From Blattamonas nauphoetae (lineage: Eukaryota > Preaxostyla > Oxymonadida): a DNA stretch of 64,000 nt. This document shows, one piece after another, positions 41,801 through 53,586 of the stretch. Made by a program: the position numbers and the translations under genes. The stretch spans positions 186,001 to 250,000 of the forward strand of contig JARBJD010000024.1 of assembly GCA_033064195.1 (NCBI GenBank), written 5' to 3'. The notes under the pieces were generated by a model. That model was given only the letters and a program-made list of their open reading frames with translations. It was not told the DNA's origin and searched no databases. The stretch's first letter is position 1. The number at the start of each line of letters is the position of its first letter.

Positions 41801-44800
41801 TCGATGATGGTGAGAGTGTTCGAAGGGATTGATGGATTCAGGTTCCCAACCGATTTCTGAAGCGTCAGGCATGGCGTTTCAGCGTCTCCACATCCGATCA
41901 CGTCTTTTCCTTCGGATGACATCACAGATATGTGTTCAGCTGAATGAGCAACAAGATAAACCAGAAGAGAAGTGGAGTGGAACTTCTTTCCGTCCAAGTC
42001 AGTGTCTGTTCCCCAATAATGACGCTGGTGGTTTTCATGTGTCAGACCAGTTGTCGTCCACTGTGACGGTTCAATCAAACTCTCCAAATCCTTGCCTGAC
42101 ACGAACACGGCCGATCCAAGCTTGTTCACTCCGCACGAACACTCAGAGAACGATGCTTTCACAGTCAGTGAAGAAGATGATGATCCAGATCCAAACACAA
42201 TCGACAAGGCTCCTCCATTCTCACTCGATGAGCACGATGAGAATGATGAGGATGTGATTGAGACGATGTTTGAGGTCAGAGTGGCTGAGAGAACTGATCC
42301 TGCTGATGTCGATGTGAATCCAGTGAATATGCAGCCTTCAACTGACAGAGAACCGAGCAGTGTGACTGTGATGAATGAAGTGTCCCTGGTTGATCCAGCA
42401 AACTTAGTGTTTGTGAGGGTGAGTGTTCCTTGTTCCAGTGACAACAGCCCAGTGTTGGTCACAGTGACAACATCATCTGCACTCGATGTCTTCATCTCGA
42501 CAGCGAGTGCCGGCATGTCCACCTTTGTCGAGAACGTCAGAGGAGAGTCGATGAGCACCTTCTGTCCATCCACACTCAGTTTCTTGAAGCCCTCGCCGAT
42601 CGTCGCGAACGGGAGCTCGATTCGTCCGGACAGAGCATGGTCCTCGCTCTCCGCACAAACATGGACATCCTCACCGTCTGCGTGGGGGTACCAGAAGAAG
42701 CTGAGAGGCTGCGACACTCCACTCACTTCGGAGCCGAACGCGAGTCTTCTGTCTGCGAGAGAGATGAACTGTCCCGCTGGCGGTTTGAATCTGTCGAATG
42801 AGTGTTTGTCCAGTTCGGTCGACACGTTCGGGCATCGAAGGGAGAGTGCATTTCCAGAGGATGAAGTGCTTTGGCAGGACGTGAAGGTTGTCGCGTCATC
42901 AATCGTGACAGAAAATGTGGTTTCCGTTTCAAAGGCCAATCCACCTCCTCTTCCACCCGCCTCACAATCCTCAAACTGACACGACACGACCGACGCTGCG
43001 TTCGCGATTGACAGAAAGACACCGGCTCCGCTGTCCTTCGCACTGCATCCAACACATTTCACTCTCGTCAGGGTCGTTGCCTTCCGCGCGGGATAAATGT
43101 TGTACAGGACGAGTCCTCCACCAGACTTGGTTGACGCTGAACAATCCTCGAACGTCACATCTGTGATAGTCGCACCGTCGGATTGCGAGACATCGATTCC
43201 TCCGCCATTCCCAGCTGAAGACGAGCAGTTCTTGAGGATCAGTTTGGTCAATGAAATGGCGACAAGGTCAGCGAGAGATATAGCTCCGCCCCAGTATTGG
43301 GATGAGCAGCTCGTGAAGTTCGAGTTCTGGATGATGCATTTTGAATCTATTGTTGGGGTGGCAGTCCCAATGTGCACTCGAAGTGCACCTGCAATAAAAC
43401 CAGACTTGCACTCAGTGAAGTTGCACGCGTCAAGTTCGAAGGCATCGAAACAGTCACAATAGATGCCTGCTCCCGCGTACGCCTCACAATTGTAGAAGGA
43501 ACATCCTTCCACAGTTGCTTGGGTCATTGTCTTGTATAGGGGGTGTACTAATTATGTCCCCTCAGGTTTTCTACATATACAGTGAGTGAAGATGGAAAAC
43601 AAGACCAGGCAGGAGCTTACACCGAGCCAGCGGACAGACTAAAGTTCGAATTTTACTTCAATATTGCTTTATTCACGAAAATCTATCTTTTTCATGTCTC
43701 CTCCTGCTTTGTTTTCACAGATTCACTCATTGATTGATGAAAAGAATGAGAGAACTGGTTTAATGAGATGACTTCAGCATGAATTCTCGAACTTTGTGTG
43801 AATATCATCTTGGTTGGAGAGAACCGGAGGATCCTTGACAATCATGACAGGACAACATGACAGATGTCTATCGTCCAATACATTCTAAAAAGTGAGGTTA
43901 AAACAAGGAAAGTTTGTCATTCTTCATCAGAGAGTCGATTCAAATCTGATCTCGTTCACTTTCCAGAGTGATTCTCACAAGACTTCGATTCTGATAGTAC
44001 TGTGTTGAAGTTTAAAGAATGAGATGGAATTTCTGGAAAAACGTGAAACTTCACACGTTTCCTCAAATGTAACTTTTTGCATTCTTGGTTAGAGTTTTGC
44101 CGTGTGAAATCAAAAAAGAGTGCCAGAGACTGCGATCAAAGGTCCTTTTCTTCTAATTCATAACTTCACCTATTTTTAAAGAGGATAAAATAGGTGATTC
44201 ATAGAGTCAAATGAGTTGAACAAACATTCGAGTGATGTCAGAACGAAATCCACTGTTTCGACCAGATCAGCGAATCTATCTGACTTTTTTGCATGTTTAG
44301 AGCAAAAATCAAGAGAAAAAGGTGATAATCACTCCAATTAGAAGTTTGACACAGTTATCGTTTCACATAGAATGAAAAATCAGTGAATCATTTTGAGATT
44401 TGTGCGATTTGAGTGACTTAATGAATACGATATTGAAAATCTTTGCTTAAAATATGAATTGACTCAGTGTAAGACTCTTGACAAAAAATTAACTCAATTG
44501 ACCTGGTCGACAGTGAGAAAACTCGAGGGGACATACTTAGTAAACCCCCTATACAGACGTAAACCACCTCCTTGTGAAGTGTCACTAGAGACGGAGCACT
44601 GATCGAAGAAGCACGATTTGATGATTGTTGAATGTGTGATGGTGCTCACACGGCATCCTCCTCCATCCTTCACTGCTTGGCAGTTCGTGAAGTTCGTTCC
44701 TGTGATTTTGACGGAACCTAGCCTCTCTGCTTTCATCCCTCCACCATCTTTGTTTGTGGTGCATCCAGTGAATTCTGACGACTCAATACTGAGCGACGTG

Positions 44801-46482
44801 GTGTCTGTGTTTGTGTGAGTGACAAGCAACCCTCCTGACCCGTCTGCTCCTCCCTTGCATCGAGTGAAGACAGTGTCTTTGATGGAAGTCTCATCAATCT
44901 GAGCGAGAACAAGTCCTCCCGTTTGTTTATCGTCCACCGTCGTGCAGTCGTCGAAGATGCTGCTTGTGATTGTCACGATCTCGTTTTCAGTGATTCTCAT
45001 CCCACCTCCGATTTGTGATGTACATCCACTGAAGACAACCTCGTTGATGACAACAGTGATGACCAGTCGAAGATGACTTGCTCCTCCTTGCAGCGACGCA
45101 TAACACGAATCAAACGTGCAGTTGTCTATGATCACGCTCTCGCCCTGATGGAACCGAAATCCTCCTCCGCCTCCCTTCAGGACATTGCAGTTTGTGAACG
45201 TTGATTTCGCCAAGTAGCAAGGAACGACGATGGTAAATGTGTAGTCACCGTAGATGTGCACTGCTCCTGCTTGTGTATAATCGTAGGCACCTTCGCCCTC
45301 ACAATTAGTGAAGATACAGTCAGAGATGGCGATCCTGCCTTTTGGATGGAAGATGTCGATTGCAGCTGCTCCGCCATTCGTGGTGTAAGGGAGTTGCATG
45401 TCTTTGAATGAACAGCCAGCGAAAGCGATTTGATGATCGAAAGTAGGTTGGTAGAAGTAGAAATCACGAGAGGAGGTCGTGATTGTTTGCCCAACATATT
45501 GGTGGGCTTCTGGGTTGTGCTGAGTGGGGATGTCGAAATCGTGGTCGACTGGAGTGTGACAGAACGTGAAAGAGGCGTTCTGGCAGAGTAGAGAGTCGCC
45601 CCTGTTCACATCGCGAATTGTGGTGCCTGCGAGATGGTTGTTGCAGAGTGTGATGTCTGATCCCGTCAGAGTCTGTCGCAGACTCTCCCCAAACACATCG
45701 CACTGTCGCTGGCGAGGCAGGAGCGGGCTGGACACATTCTCGAATCTCATGTTGGACAGAGTGGTCTCAATGGTGCTTGGAAGGGGATTTTGGGTCGAGA
45801 TGGGTGTTTTGTGGATGTCTTCAAGAGCCAGTCCTTCGGTGCTTGAGAGTCGAGAATTCGACAGCTTGCATCCAGAAACTGCAACAACGGCATCTGAATA
45901 CGTTGTCGAGTGCAATCGGAAAACAAATGAGGGGACAGTGCTGTGTCTGTTGAGGAGACGGGAGGAGACAATGGTGATGGACGAGGTCGTGTGAGTCGAC
46001 GTGTCTTCCTCCGAAATTGTGAATGGTGCTGACCATGACTCCACGTGAAAGGTGCATTCAGAGACAATGAGGGATGTGGATTGAATGGTCGCTGCTTGGA
46101 GAAGGGGCTGCGCGTTTCGTGATTGTTGGAACAGGTTTTGGGCGCTGTTCTGCAAGTCAAACACAAATGTCAAAAGTGAAACGGACGAATTAGAAAATAA
46201 GAAGATGGAGAGATGATTGTTTGGAGACGATTGTTGATTTGAGGTTTTGGTTGATTTTGATGTGAGATCGATTGATAAGATAGTGGCCAACTCCCCATTA
46301 AGAGAAAAATGTCGTCCCGAGAATGCTACATCTGATCCAACGTAAAGGCCAGACGGAAGAGAAAGATGGGAGTGTTGGTGTGCGTTGAAGAGTGAATCAT
46401 GTTGTGAAATGAATTGGGAGAGAATGATGGGAGTTGGTAATGAATGCGCGCATAAACAGACGAGAAAATAAATGAGGGACAT
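38876..46482 (-). CDS. Giant secreted beta-helix protein (surface protein 2), split by an inserted element
   Basis: The ATG at 46482 gives a signal peptide (MSLIYFLVCLCAHSLPTP). Coding runs 46482-44552, then 43534-39154 beyond the inserted element 43537-44551, then, after a 29-nt GT-AG intron (39125-39153), 39124-38876. Removing the element and one TA leaves 2186 codons without a stop, reading GLRLY|KTMTQATVEG across the join. The protein is made of right-handed parallel beta-helix repeats with recurrent GGG and CxFxxC motifs (TNCQAVKDGGGCRV, SSFSSCTSEEDGGVISV) and several large repeats containing CGxxxxPC (VIGCGDAETPCLTLQKSVG, GCGHESTPCQRMDLGH). The last exon encodes a membrane helix (TVVFAFYFIILILHYICS) and a tail of about ten residues, so it is anchored without a cytoplasmic domain. 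Probably a cell-surface or adhesin-like protein; ligand unknown. Confidence 0.88.
43537..44551. mobile_element. 1015-bp inverted-repeat element inside an exon, TA target duplication
   Basis: The left end is TAGGGGGTGTACTAATTATG and the complement of the right end is TAGGGGGTTTACTAAGTATG, both continuing with TCCCCTC and TTTTCT, about 37 bp of inverted repeat. Flanks are TA (43535-43536, 44552-44553). The inside is A/T-rich compared with the gene and has no long frame, so it is non-autonomous. TA duplication suggests the Tc1/mariner superfamily. Its removal with one TA restores the reading frame of surface gene 2 exactly. Confidence 0.93.
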
Positions 46483-46642
46483 GAAAGAGACGTAAATCTG
46501 GAGATTAGCCTCGCAGGCAGGTGTGTGTGTTTTGATCAATCCCACATGACCGACTCGAATTATCTTTTGTGGAATTAACTCAAACCAGACGACATCAACA
46601 CAACAGAAAACTCGAAATATGAGAAGATTCGAAGAAACAGGA

Positions 46643-49600
46643 TCACAGAAAAACAACAATCACAGAAACATTATCCGACGAGTCCAACGCCTCAGCAGCA
46701 GAACGCAGTCTGAGTGCCGCCTTTTCAGCCAACTCTCCTTTGGAAAGAGCAGGTGCCTTGTTGTGAGTGTCAGGAGGAAAAAGGACAGGATGTTGTTCGG
46801 CGATGGGATTCACAATTCTGGCAATCTGTTCGTTCGACAGCACGTCGTACAGCCCATCACACCCAATCACCACAGCCACGTCCTCCCTTCGTTTGGAGCC
46901 GACGGAGAAGGGTTGTGGAGATGGGAGGGAGATGAGGGAAGTGTCGGAGAGAGGCTCCGTTTGTCCAGACAATTGTGTTTTCCCTTCCACACTCAGTTCG
47001 AGTCGAATTGAACCTGGTTTCCGTGTTGGGACTCCACTCCACCTCGACAACACATCCACAAACACATCACACTCTGTGTTCACTCCTGGTTGGATGTCGA
47101 GGTCGCCGAGAGCGCGGCTGACAGCGAGGACGCCATTGACTCGTCGATCGAGGTTGAGAAAGCCACCAGAATTGTAGATGAACTCTCTTTCTTTGGGAAG
47201 GTACGGCTTGTGGTCGAGTGTCAGTGAGCGAGAGATGAAGCTTGGAAGGAACGAGGAGACGACAGGCTTAGGTGTCGATGAGAAAGAGTCGAGACCGGCT
47301 GCGATTGGCGAGGAAGGGTGTTGGAGCGGAGATGTGAGTGACAGGCGAACAGTGGGAGGGATTCTGGGGTTGGTGATGACGGGGAGAGATGGCGAGAGAG
47401 GAGCACTCGACATTTGTGCAGTTTCTGGTTGTGATTGAACAATTTTGGAGATGAGGATGCTGCGGCTGTCTCCAAGGTTGGCGTGGAAGAGATGAGTGGG
47501 TGTGACGACGCAGATTACACAACACGTGCCCGCTGTCACATTCTGCTCAGCCATCTTCTTCGCGAGTGTTCGGAATGTCTGAGTGAGGATGGATGGGATA
47601 AGAGAGTGTATTTGATAAAATTGTGGAGTGACCTTCCTTTGCCTTCGATGCTTCACTTTCATCTGACCGATCTTGTTCGACTCCGCTCGATAAATCCGCA
47701 CAGCAGTGTCGAGAAAGACGCGGATGAAGTGATGCACAGCATAATTCGCTGCCTCAACACCCGAATGCCCATCAAACACTCCATAAATCCCACAACCATT
47801 GATCTCTGGATCCCACCAAATGTCACATTCTGGTCTTCCTTTCACAGCCAACGCTGCGTTTCTCAGAGCGAACCTTCGAAGCTCTCGCTCAACCACCAAT
47901 CTCCATTTCCGTTTGACAAAACGGTATTCGGGAGGGATTGTGAGAAGACGTTCCAACACTTTGAACTCTCCGTCGAGAATCAGCCTGTTGAGATCAAACC
48001 CGCCGACTGGGCAGATCAGAAGCGCGTCTTCCATCGTTTGTCGTTGTCCGGTCATCTCTGCCACACCGACATTGTGGATTCGGAGCGATGGGCCGTCGTG
48101 GTTGCGTTGAAGAACTGGCAGGTCTTGCTTTTGGTCTGATGGAGACGTGGAAGGGCGTTGTGCGGTCGATGATTGGTTAGTCTTCTTCGACGAGTCTTTG
48201 ACAGCTTTTGATTTTGGGGCAGGAGAGGCAGGATCGGGCAGGAAGAGCTTGGCGTCAGGATTCTGTGCGATTCCGAGAGAGTCGGCAGCGTCCTTCAGAA
48301 TGTAGATGGACGGAGCGACCACTTTCGACTTCGATTTGGCCTTCGCGAGGGCTGATTTCGACGATCCTTTCCGCATCTGGTTCATCTGCTCTTCCGACAC
48401 GACAATGTGAGTGATTGGGATGGACGCCAGCTGTCTCTCCTTCTCCGCCAGTCGACGAGCCTCTTTCGGAGATGGCGAGCGATCTGTGTTGAACCGACTG
48501 AATTTGAAGTGGCGTTTGGGTTCGACAGAAGATGATGAGACAGACTTCGTTCGGACTGACTCAAGACTCACAGAAATCGGCGCTCCTTTTGCGTTGGCAT
48601 CAGGAGCAGTTGAGATGGGTGATTTGAAGATGAGTGGAGTGTTCATTCCGGTCAGTTTCGTCCCCTTCAACTTCTCCGACACAGGAGTGGATGACAATGT
48701 CAGTGTCGGACTGAACAATGAGCCATGTCTCGCCTTCGCAGCCAGAATGTGTGAAGGCCTTTGCTGTCCCATCGCGAACGCTGTCATCGGAAGTGGTGGG
48801 GGCGAAGGAGGGATTGAGTGAGATTGTGCGACGACTGGTTCAGAAGGAGCGGCGAGTGGTGGAGTGGTGCTGACGAGTGCGTGTTTCTGTTTGTGTCTTC
48901 TGAGGTTGCTGACGTGGATGAGTTGTGAATAATAGTTCGTGGCAGGTGCAACGAGAAGGCGTTTGTGGGCTTCAATGAACGACTCCGAGAACACTTCAGG
49001 ATCGTCTCCGATTGGGGATTTGAATGGTGGGAGACGAGGACGGATTGTTGAGGAGAGGCAGAGGGAGGCTTGTGAATCGCTATTCGTGAGAGAGATAAGT
49101 GAAAGGCGAGGAGTTGGAGAGGAGAAGCCGCTTGACAGGTCTTCCTTCATCGTCGAAGCATCGATCGAGCCTGATTGAGCGAAGTGAGTCGATGAGATGG
49201 GAGAGGCCTTCGAGAACGCTCTTTCGATGTCAGAATCGGTCAGATGAGAGGACGGTGTCAACATGGTCGGTAGAATCGATTGAATCGACTCATTCTCAAA
49301 CAATTGCTGCATTCCACGCGTTTTCAGAAAGTGTTTCCGATTCCTCTTTCGCAAGACCAGATCATCTCTCGAGTATTTGTTTCGCATTCTGTTCAGAATG
49401 TGGAGAGCGATGAGTCTGTTCGTTCTGATCTCCACCTTCTCTCGAAACAGCTCTCTGTGCAAGGCTTTCGAGTGAATGATCTGTCGAATCGTGTTCTTTT
49501 TGAGTAGGTCAACCAAATCCAGTTCTTCGAACGGTTTGAAAGTGGCTGGGATCGGCGGTTCAGGATAACATTCGGGACAGAAGCGAAAAGAGGGCGAGAC

Positions 49601-52600
49601 TTCCTGTTCTGTCTGTGATGGGTCATTTGGGAGGGGACGTGTCTGAAGAGGAGAATTGAAGGAGAGAAGCTCATTCTCACATTCATCCATTTTCTCATCA
49701 AAATCATCTTTGCTCTCGTCCAACCCAAAATAACTAGGATTAGTTGCCATGTCGTCCATCAGATCGTCAAAATCTCGATCCTTCCCTCCGCCAACAACAC
49801 AGTCAGGAATGTCGCTCATCCAACGATCGAGCGCAGCGTGTGACGAGTTCCAGGAATTCGTGTGTGGAATCTGCTTTCCTCTGATCAGTTCGACCACTCG
49901 CTCAATTTCCCGTCCATATTTCGGAGAGATTGTTGGCCTGAAGCTCCAGGCTTCACTGACAGAAGCGAGTGCGGCTTCGGCCCATGACAGGTCCTCTGAA
50001 GATGTTTTTATGATGGCGAGGAGGAGAGAGTGGAAGAGATGGACAGTTTGGTGTTTGTAGAACGGTTTGACATGAAGTGGGATGGTGCCTGACGAGTAAT
50101 TTCGTACGAGCATTGGAAGAATCCCAAAAGATGAGATTTGGGCGAGTGTGGAATAGAGGGGAGATGCATACAGAATAGAAAACATGATCGGATTTGTAAA
50201 AAAAGAGGATTTTGGTTGTTTCGGATAGACCGAGAGGAATGAAGAGGGGTGTATTTGGGGATGAGATGAGGCGAGTGGTGGGAGAAGGCTGGGAAAAGGT
50301 GGTTGTGTTGAGAGTGTGTTTTCTGAAAGAGACGATCCTGACTGTTCAGTCAGTGTATTGAGCGAGCTCTGATCCTCGCTTGTCACATTCGCCTCCATCA
50401 CTCCAACTTGACCTTCCGGCGAAGCATCCAAATCCATCGCTCTCCTCTTCACCTCCTCACAATCTCGTTCATATTCAAAGTCATCGCTGCTGTATTCCGC
50501 TTGAATGTCATTCAATCCCCGCCGGATCTTCTCTTTCTCATCTTCGATGAGAGCGTCCAGTCTCGCGAGTTCGTTGATGTCCACAAGCACTGGTTTCAGC
50601 GTCTCTTTCACCAACAAATCATGACAGCGTGTCACCTCTCTTTCCCAATCACCGCTTCCGAGTCTGTTGAATGATAGATCGACATAACCGACGACTCCAT
50701 CCTGATAAGGAGGACTGATGTAGGGAAAGGCTTGGAGAGTGGTGAGTTGGACACGACTTGATTTATCTCGTTTTCGAGGTGGATCCTCGGTCGCTCTGAT
50801 AGGTTGTGAGGTAGGTGTGTTTGATTTCGGTTGTGGGGTGGATTTGGAAGGAGTTATGGCGGTTTCTTGTTCGGGAGAGGGCTGATGGAGAATGCGACGT
50901 GGAATCAGTGGGGGTTTGTTAGGAGAGACCCAAGAATTCTCAGAAGGGAGGAGAAGGGTGTTTTGATCGATATTTTGGGGATTTTCTGGTTTAATGAACA
51001 GTTCTGAGGATTTTGTGGGTTCGCCTTCTGCGAGTTGAACGTGTGGAACAGGGGACGATGCTGGGGCAAGAGTTTCGAGCATGAGCAGCTGTTGTTCGTC
51101 ATCAAGTGATGGGGTGATATCAAGCACAGCTATCTCAAACGAGGAAGGAGATGGAGTCACATTTTCAGGCGATGACGAGCTCGATTCACAATCGTCAAGT
51201 TCTTCTTCTGAGTCACTTTCTTCGCTTTCGTCGTCTTCTTGTCCATCGGTTCGTTCATAGCATCGCTCAATGTCGGCCTGGGATCGGAATTTTGTGGGAA
51301 TGATCGTCGGTGGTTCTTTCTTCTGTTCCTTCAGAATTGAATCGTCATCCTGAGTCTTGGAAGAATTGTTTGCAACGTGCTTCTTCTGCACTCCATCAAT
51401 TGTGGAATAATCAATGGGATCTGACGATGTCGCTCGCATGGTTCCAAACGCGATGTCACGTCTTCTTCTCGACTGTCTGAGGGAATACTGTCGTGTTCCA
51501 GCGTGAACAACAGGTCCGTGCCGACTGTGGTGATTCCGTTTGCTTCGGGAGTTGCGATTGAAGTGAGGAGAATGCGATACTTGAAGAGGGCCGACAGTTG
51601 AGATGATTGACGGAGTAGCGGAAGTGAGGGTGGTAATAGAGTTTGAGGATGAGATTGACCTTAAAGATATGATCGGCAGGTCCGTGCTTTCTGGTGTGTT
51701 CGGATATTTTTCAGCGTTGATCTTTTGCTTTTGAGCAATCGTGTCTTTGAGGTACTTTCGGCGAACCTTGGCAAGATTTATTGTTTGATATGATTGATTT
51801 GCGGATGTAAGAAAGTTTGGAATAGAATTTATGTTGTTGTGAGCGAGATCGATGCTGATCATTGGATTGTGAATTTTGCTCGACAACGAGAAAGGAAAAG
51901 AGGATAAGTTGTTGAAAGAAACATCCAAGCGAGAAAGGTTGGGTAAATAGACGAAAAGAGTGTCTGGAAGAGAAGTGATATAGTTGTCAGACAGAATCAA
52001 TGTTTGGAGTCGAACCATCTTCAAGATAATGGTTGGAAACGTCTGAAGAGCATTCGTTTGGAGAGAGAGATACTCAAATGGTGACAGAGCTTGATTGGTG
52101 CTTTCTCGTTCTCCTCCCCACAGTTTGGCTGGCTCGACAGTGTCGATGTATTGAGGCAGGCGGCGGATGGCATTGCCTGCAAGTTTCAGAGTATGAAGGT
52201 GTGGAAATGTGTATAACCATGCGGGGGTCGACTTGAGTTGATTGAAAGAAAAGTTGAGGATTTGAAGTTTCGGGAGACTCGTCAATTGGATCGGAATCTG
52301 TTTGAACGAATTGAAACTCAGATCAAGATCCAACAAATGGCGGAGATATTTGAAATCAGATGGCAAGGTTGATAAATTATTGTATGAGAGATGAATGATT
52401 GTGAGTGGGGCGGAACAGAAGGATTCGGGAATCGTTATCAAGAGATTTTGACACAACGAGAGAGTTGAAAGCCGAGATTGGGATGGTAAATCTATTTCAA
52501 GAAGACAGCATGGTGAGAAATATGGGTGAGGAGATAATTAGAGAACTGACCTGGTAATGACTTGATTTTGTTGTCATCAGCTTGGAATGATACGACATCC

Positions 52601-53466
52601 TTTCCGATAGCTGGGAGAGCCGTTAATTTGTTGTGGGACAAATATACTTTGATTCCATCCTCAGATGTTTGGGTAAATGGAGGACAGATTCTGATCATAT
52701 TGGAGTTCGCGAAAACTTGCTTCAGATTCTGCGAAAATGACAGACATGGATAACAAACTTTCATGCGAACAAGCGAAGGAGGAAGTGCAACAAGTTTATT
52801 TTCGCTTAACGAAATTGTTTCGAGATTGGGCAAGAGATCAAAGAAATCATGACACAGAAATGTGAGTTCATTCACAGTCAAAAAAAGATTCGTCAATGTG
52901 CGAAGAGAGAGTAGGGTCTAAAGATAAAGATGAGAATGAATGGAATAAACCGATCGTGGAAGCATAATGATGTGATTCAGGCGAAGATCGAGTGTCTCCA
53001 ACGAGGGGAGGTGTGTGTCCGGATGGAACGTAAATATGCTGAAATGGTTGAGGTGAAAAACTAGGGTCTTCAGCGAAGAAGAGACAATCGGATATTGGAG
53101 GCTTTTGAGCTGGTTGGATTCAGCAAAAATCGAGTCCAATCGTTTTGAAGTGAGAGATGGGAAGACCTCAAGTCTGGCAGAGTCTAAATTATGGAAAAAC
53201 ACACTTATTCTGGGCTACGTTAAGAGCTTTCAAGTGAGGAAAGAGTTGATTGAGGTCATGTGAGATGGATTGGATGTGATTTTGGGTGAGGTGGAATGTT
53301 TCAACATAGGGGAATTGAAGATGCGGAATATCAACTAAATTGCGATTGTGGAGATTCTAAAAGGGAGTCAAAGATGCAAAGAATAACAATTGTGGAAGGT
53401 ATCATCAGTAAGGGCGAGAGACAAGAAACGAATCTGAAGTGCGGCCAAGTTTACTCTCCCAAACAT
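46643..53466 (-). CDS. Leucine-rich-repeat protein phosphatase 2C (PHLPP-like layout)
   Basis: Six exons fit in phase: 53466-53455 (start tentative), 53356-53203, 53183-52951, 52917-52759, 52728-52551 and 52491-46643, with GT-AG introns of 98, 19, 33, 30 and 59 nt; the total is 2194 residues. The N-terminal ~450 residues are leucine-rich repeats (LETISLSENKLVALPPSL, LLDLDLSFNSFKQIPIQL). A long Ser/Pro-rich, partly acidic middle follows. The C-terminal ~450 residues are a PP2C domain with RQTMED, GVFDGHSG, NLGDSRSIL, LTLDHKP, VSRALGD, GCDGLYDVLS and SSDNVSVIV, so the metal-binding Asp residues are all present and activity is expected. Two low-complexity insertions interrupt the PP2C fold. The layout resembles PHLPP and fungal adenylate-cyclase-type LRR-PP2C proteins. 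Likely a cytosolic Ser/Thr phosphatase; the targets are unknown. It is divergent from surface gene 3, with about 120 bp between them. Confidence 0.9.
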
Positions 53467-53586
53467 ACCAGGACAGAAGCTTTCTTATTTTTCGAGATTG
53501 ATGTCAGAAGCGAGATGAGAACACCATATTTTAGCGTTTTCGGCTTGATGGACATGTGGCCCACCATCATCATCGGATCCAAGAGA

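Noticed and set aside
39269-43462. Many plus-strand frames of 80-295 codons opposite surface gene 2
   Set aside because: They are complements of a Ser/Thr-rich coding sequence. The minus-strand frame is continuous over thousands of bases and carries the signal peptide, repeats and membrane anchor.
43537-44551. The 1015-bp insert as an ordinary intron
   Set aside because: It has 37-bp inverted termini and a TA duplication, and I found no GT-AG pair at its edges that keeps the frame. Precise deletion with one TA does keep it. Splicing is not fully excluded.
46714-50674. Plus-strand frames opposite the PP2C gene (up to 234 codons)
   Set aside because: PP2C motifs and leucine-rich repeats lie on the minus strand; the plus-strand frames have no recognisable domain.
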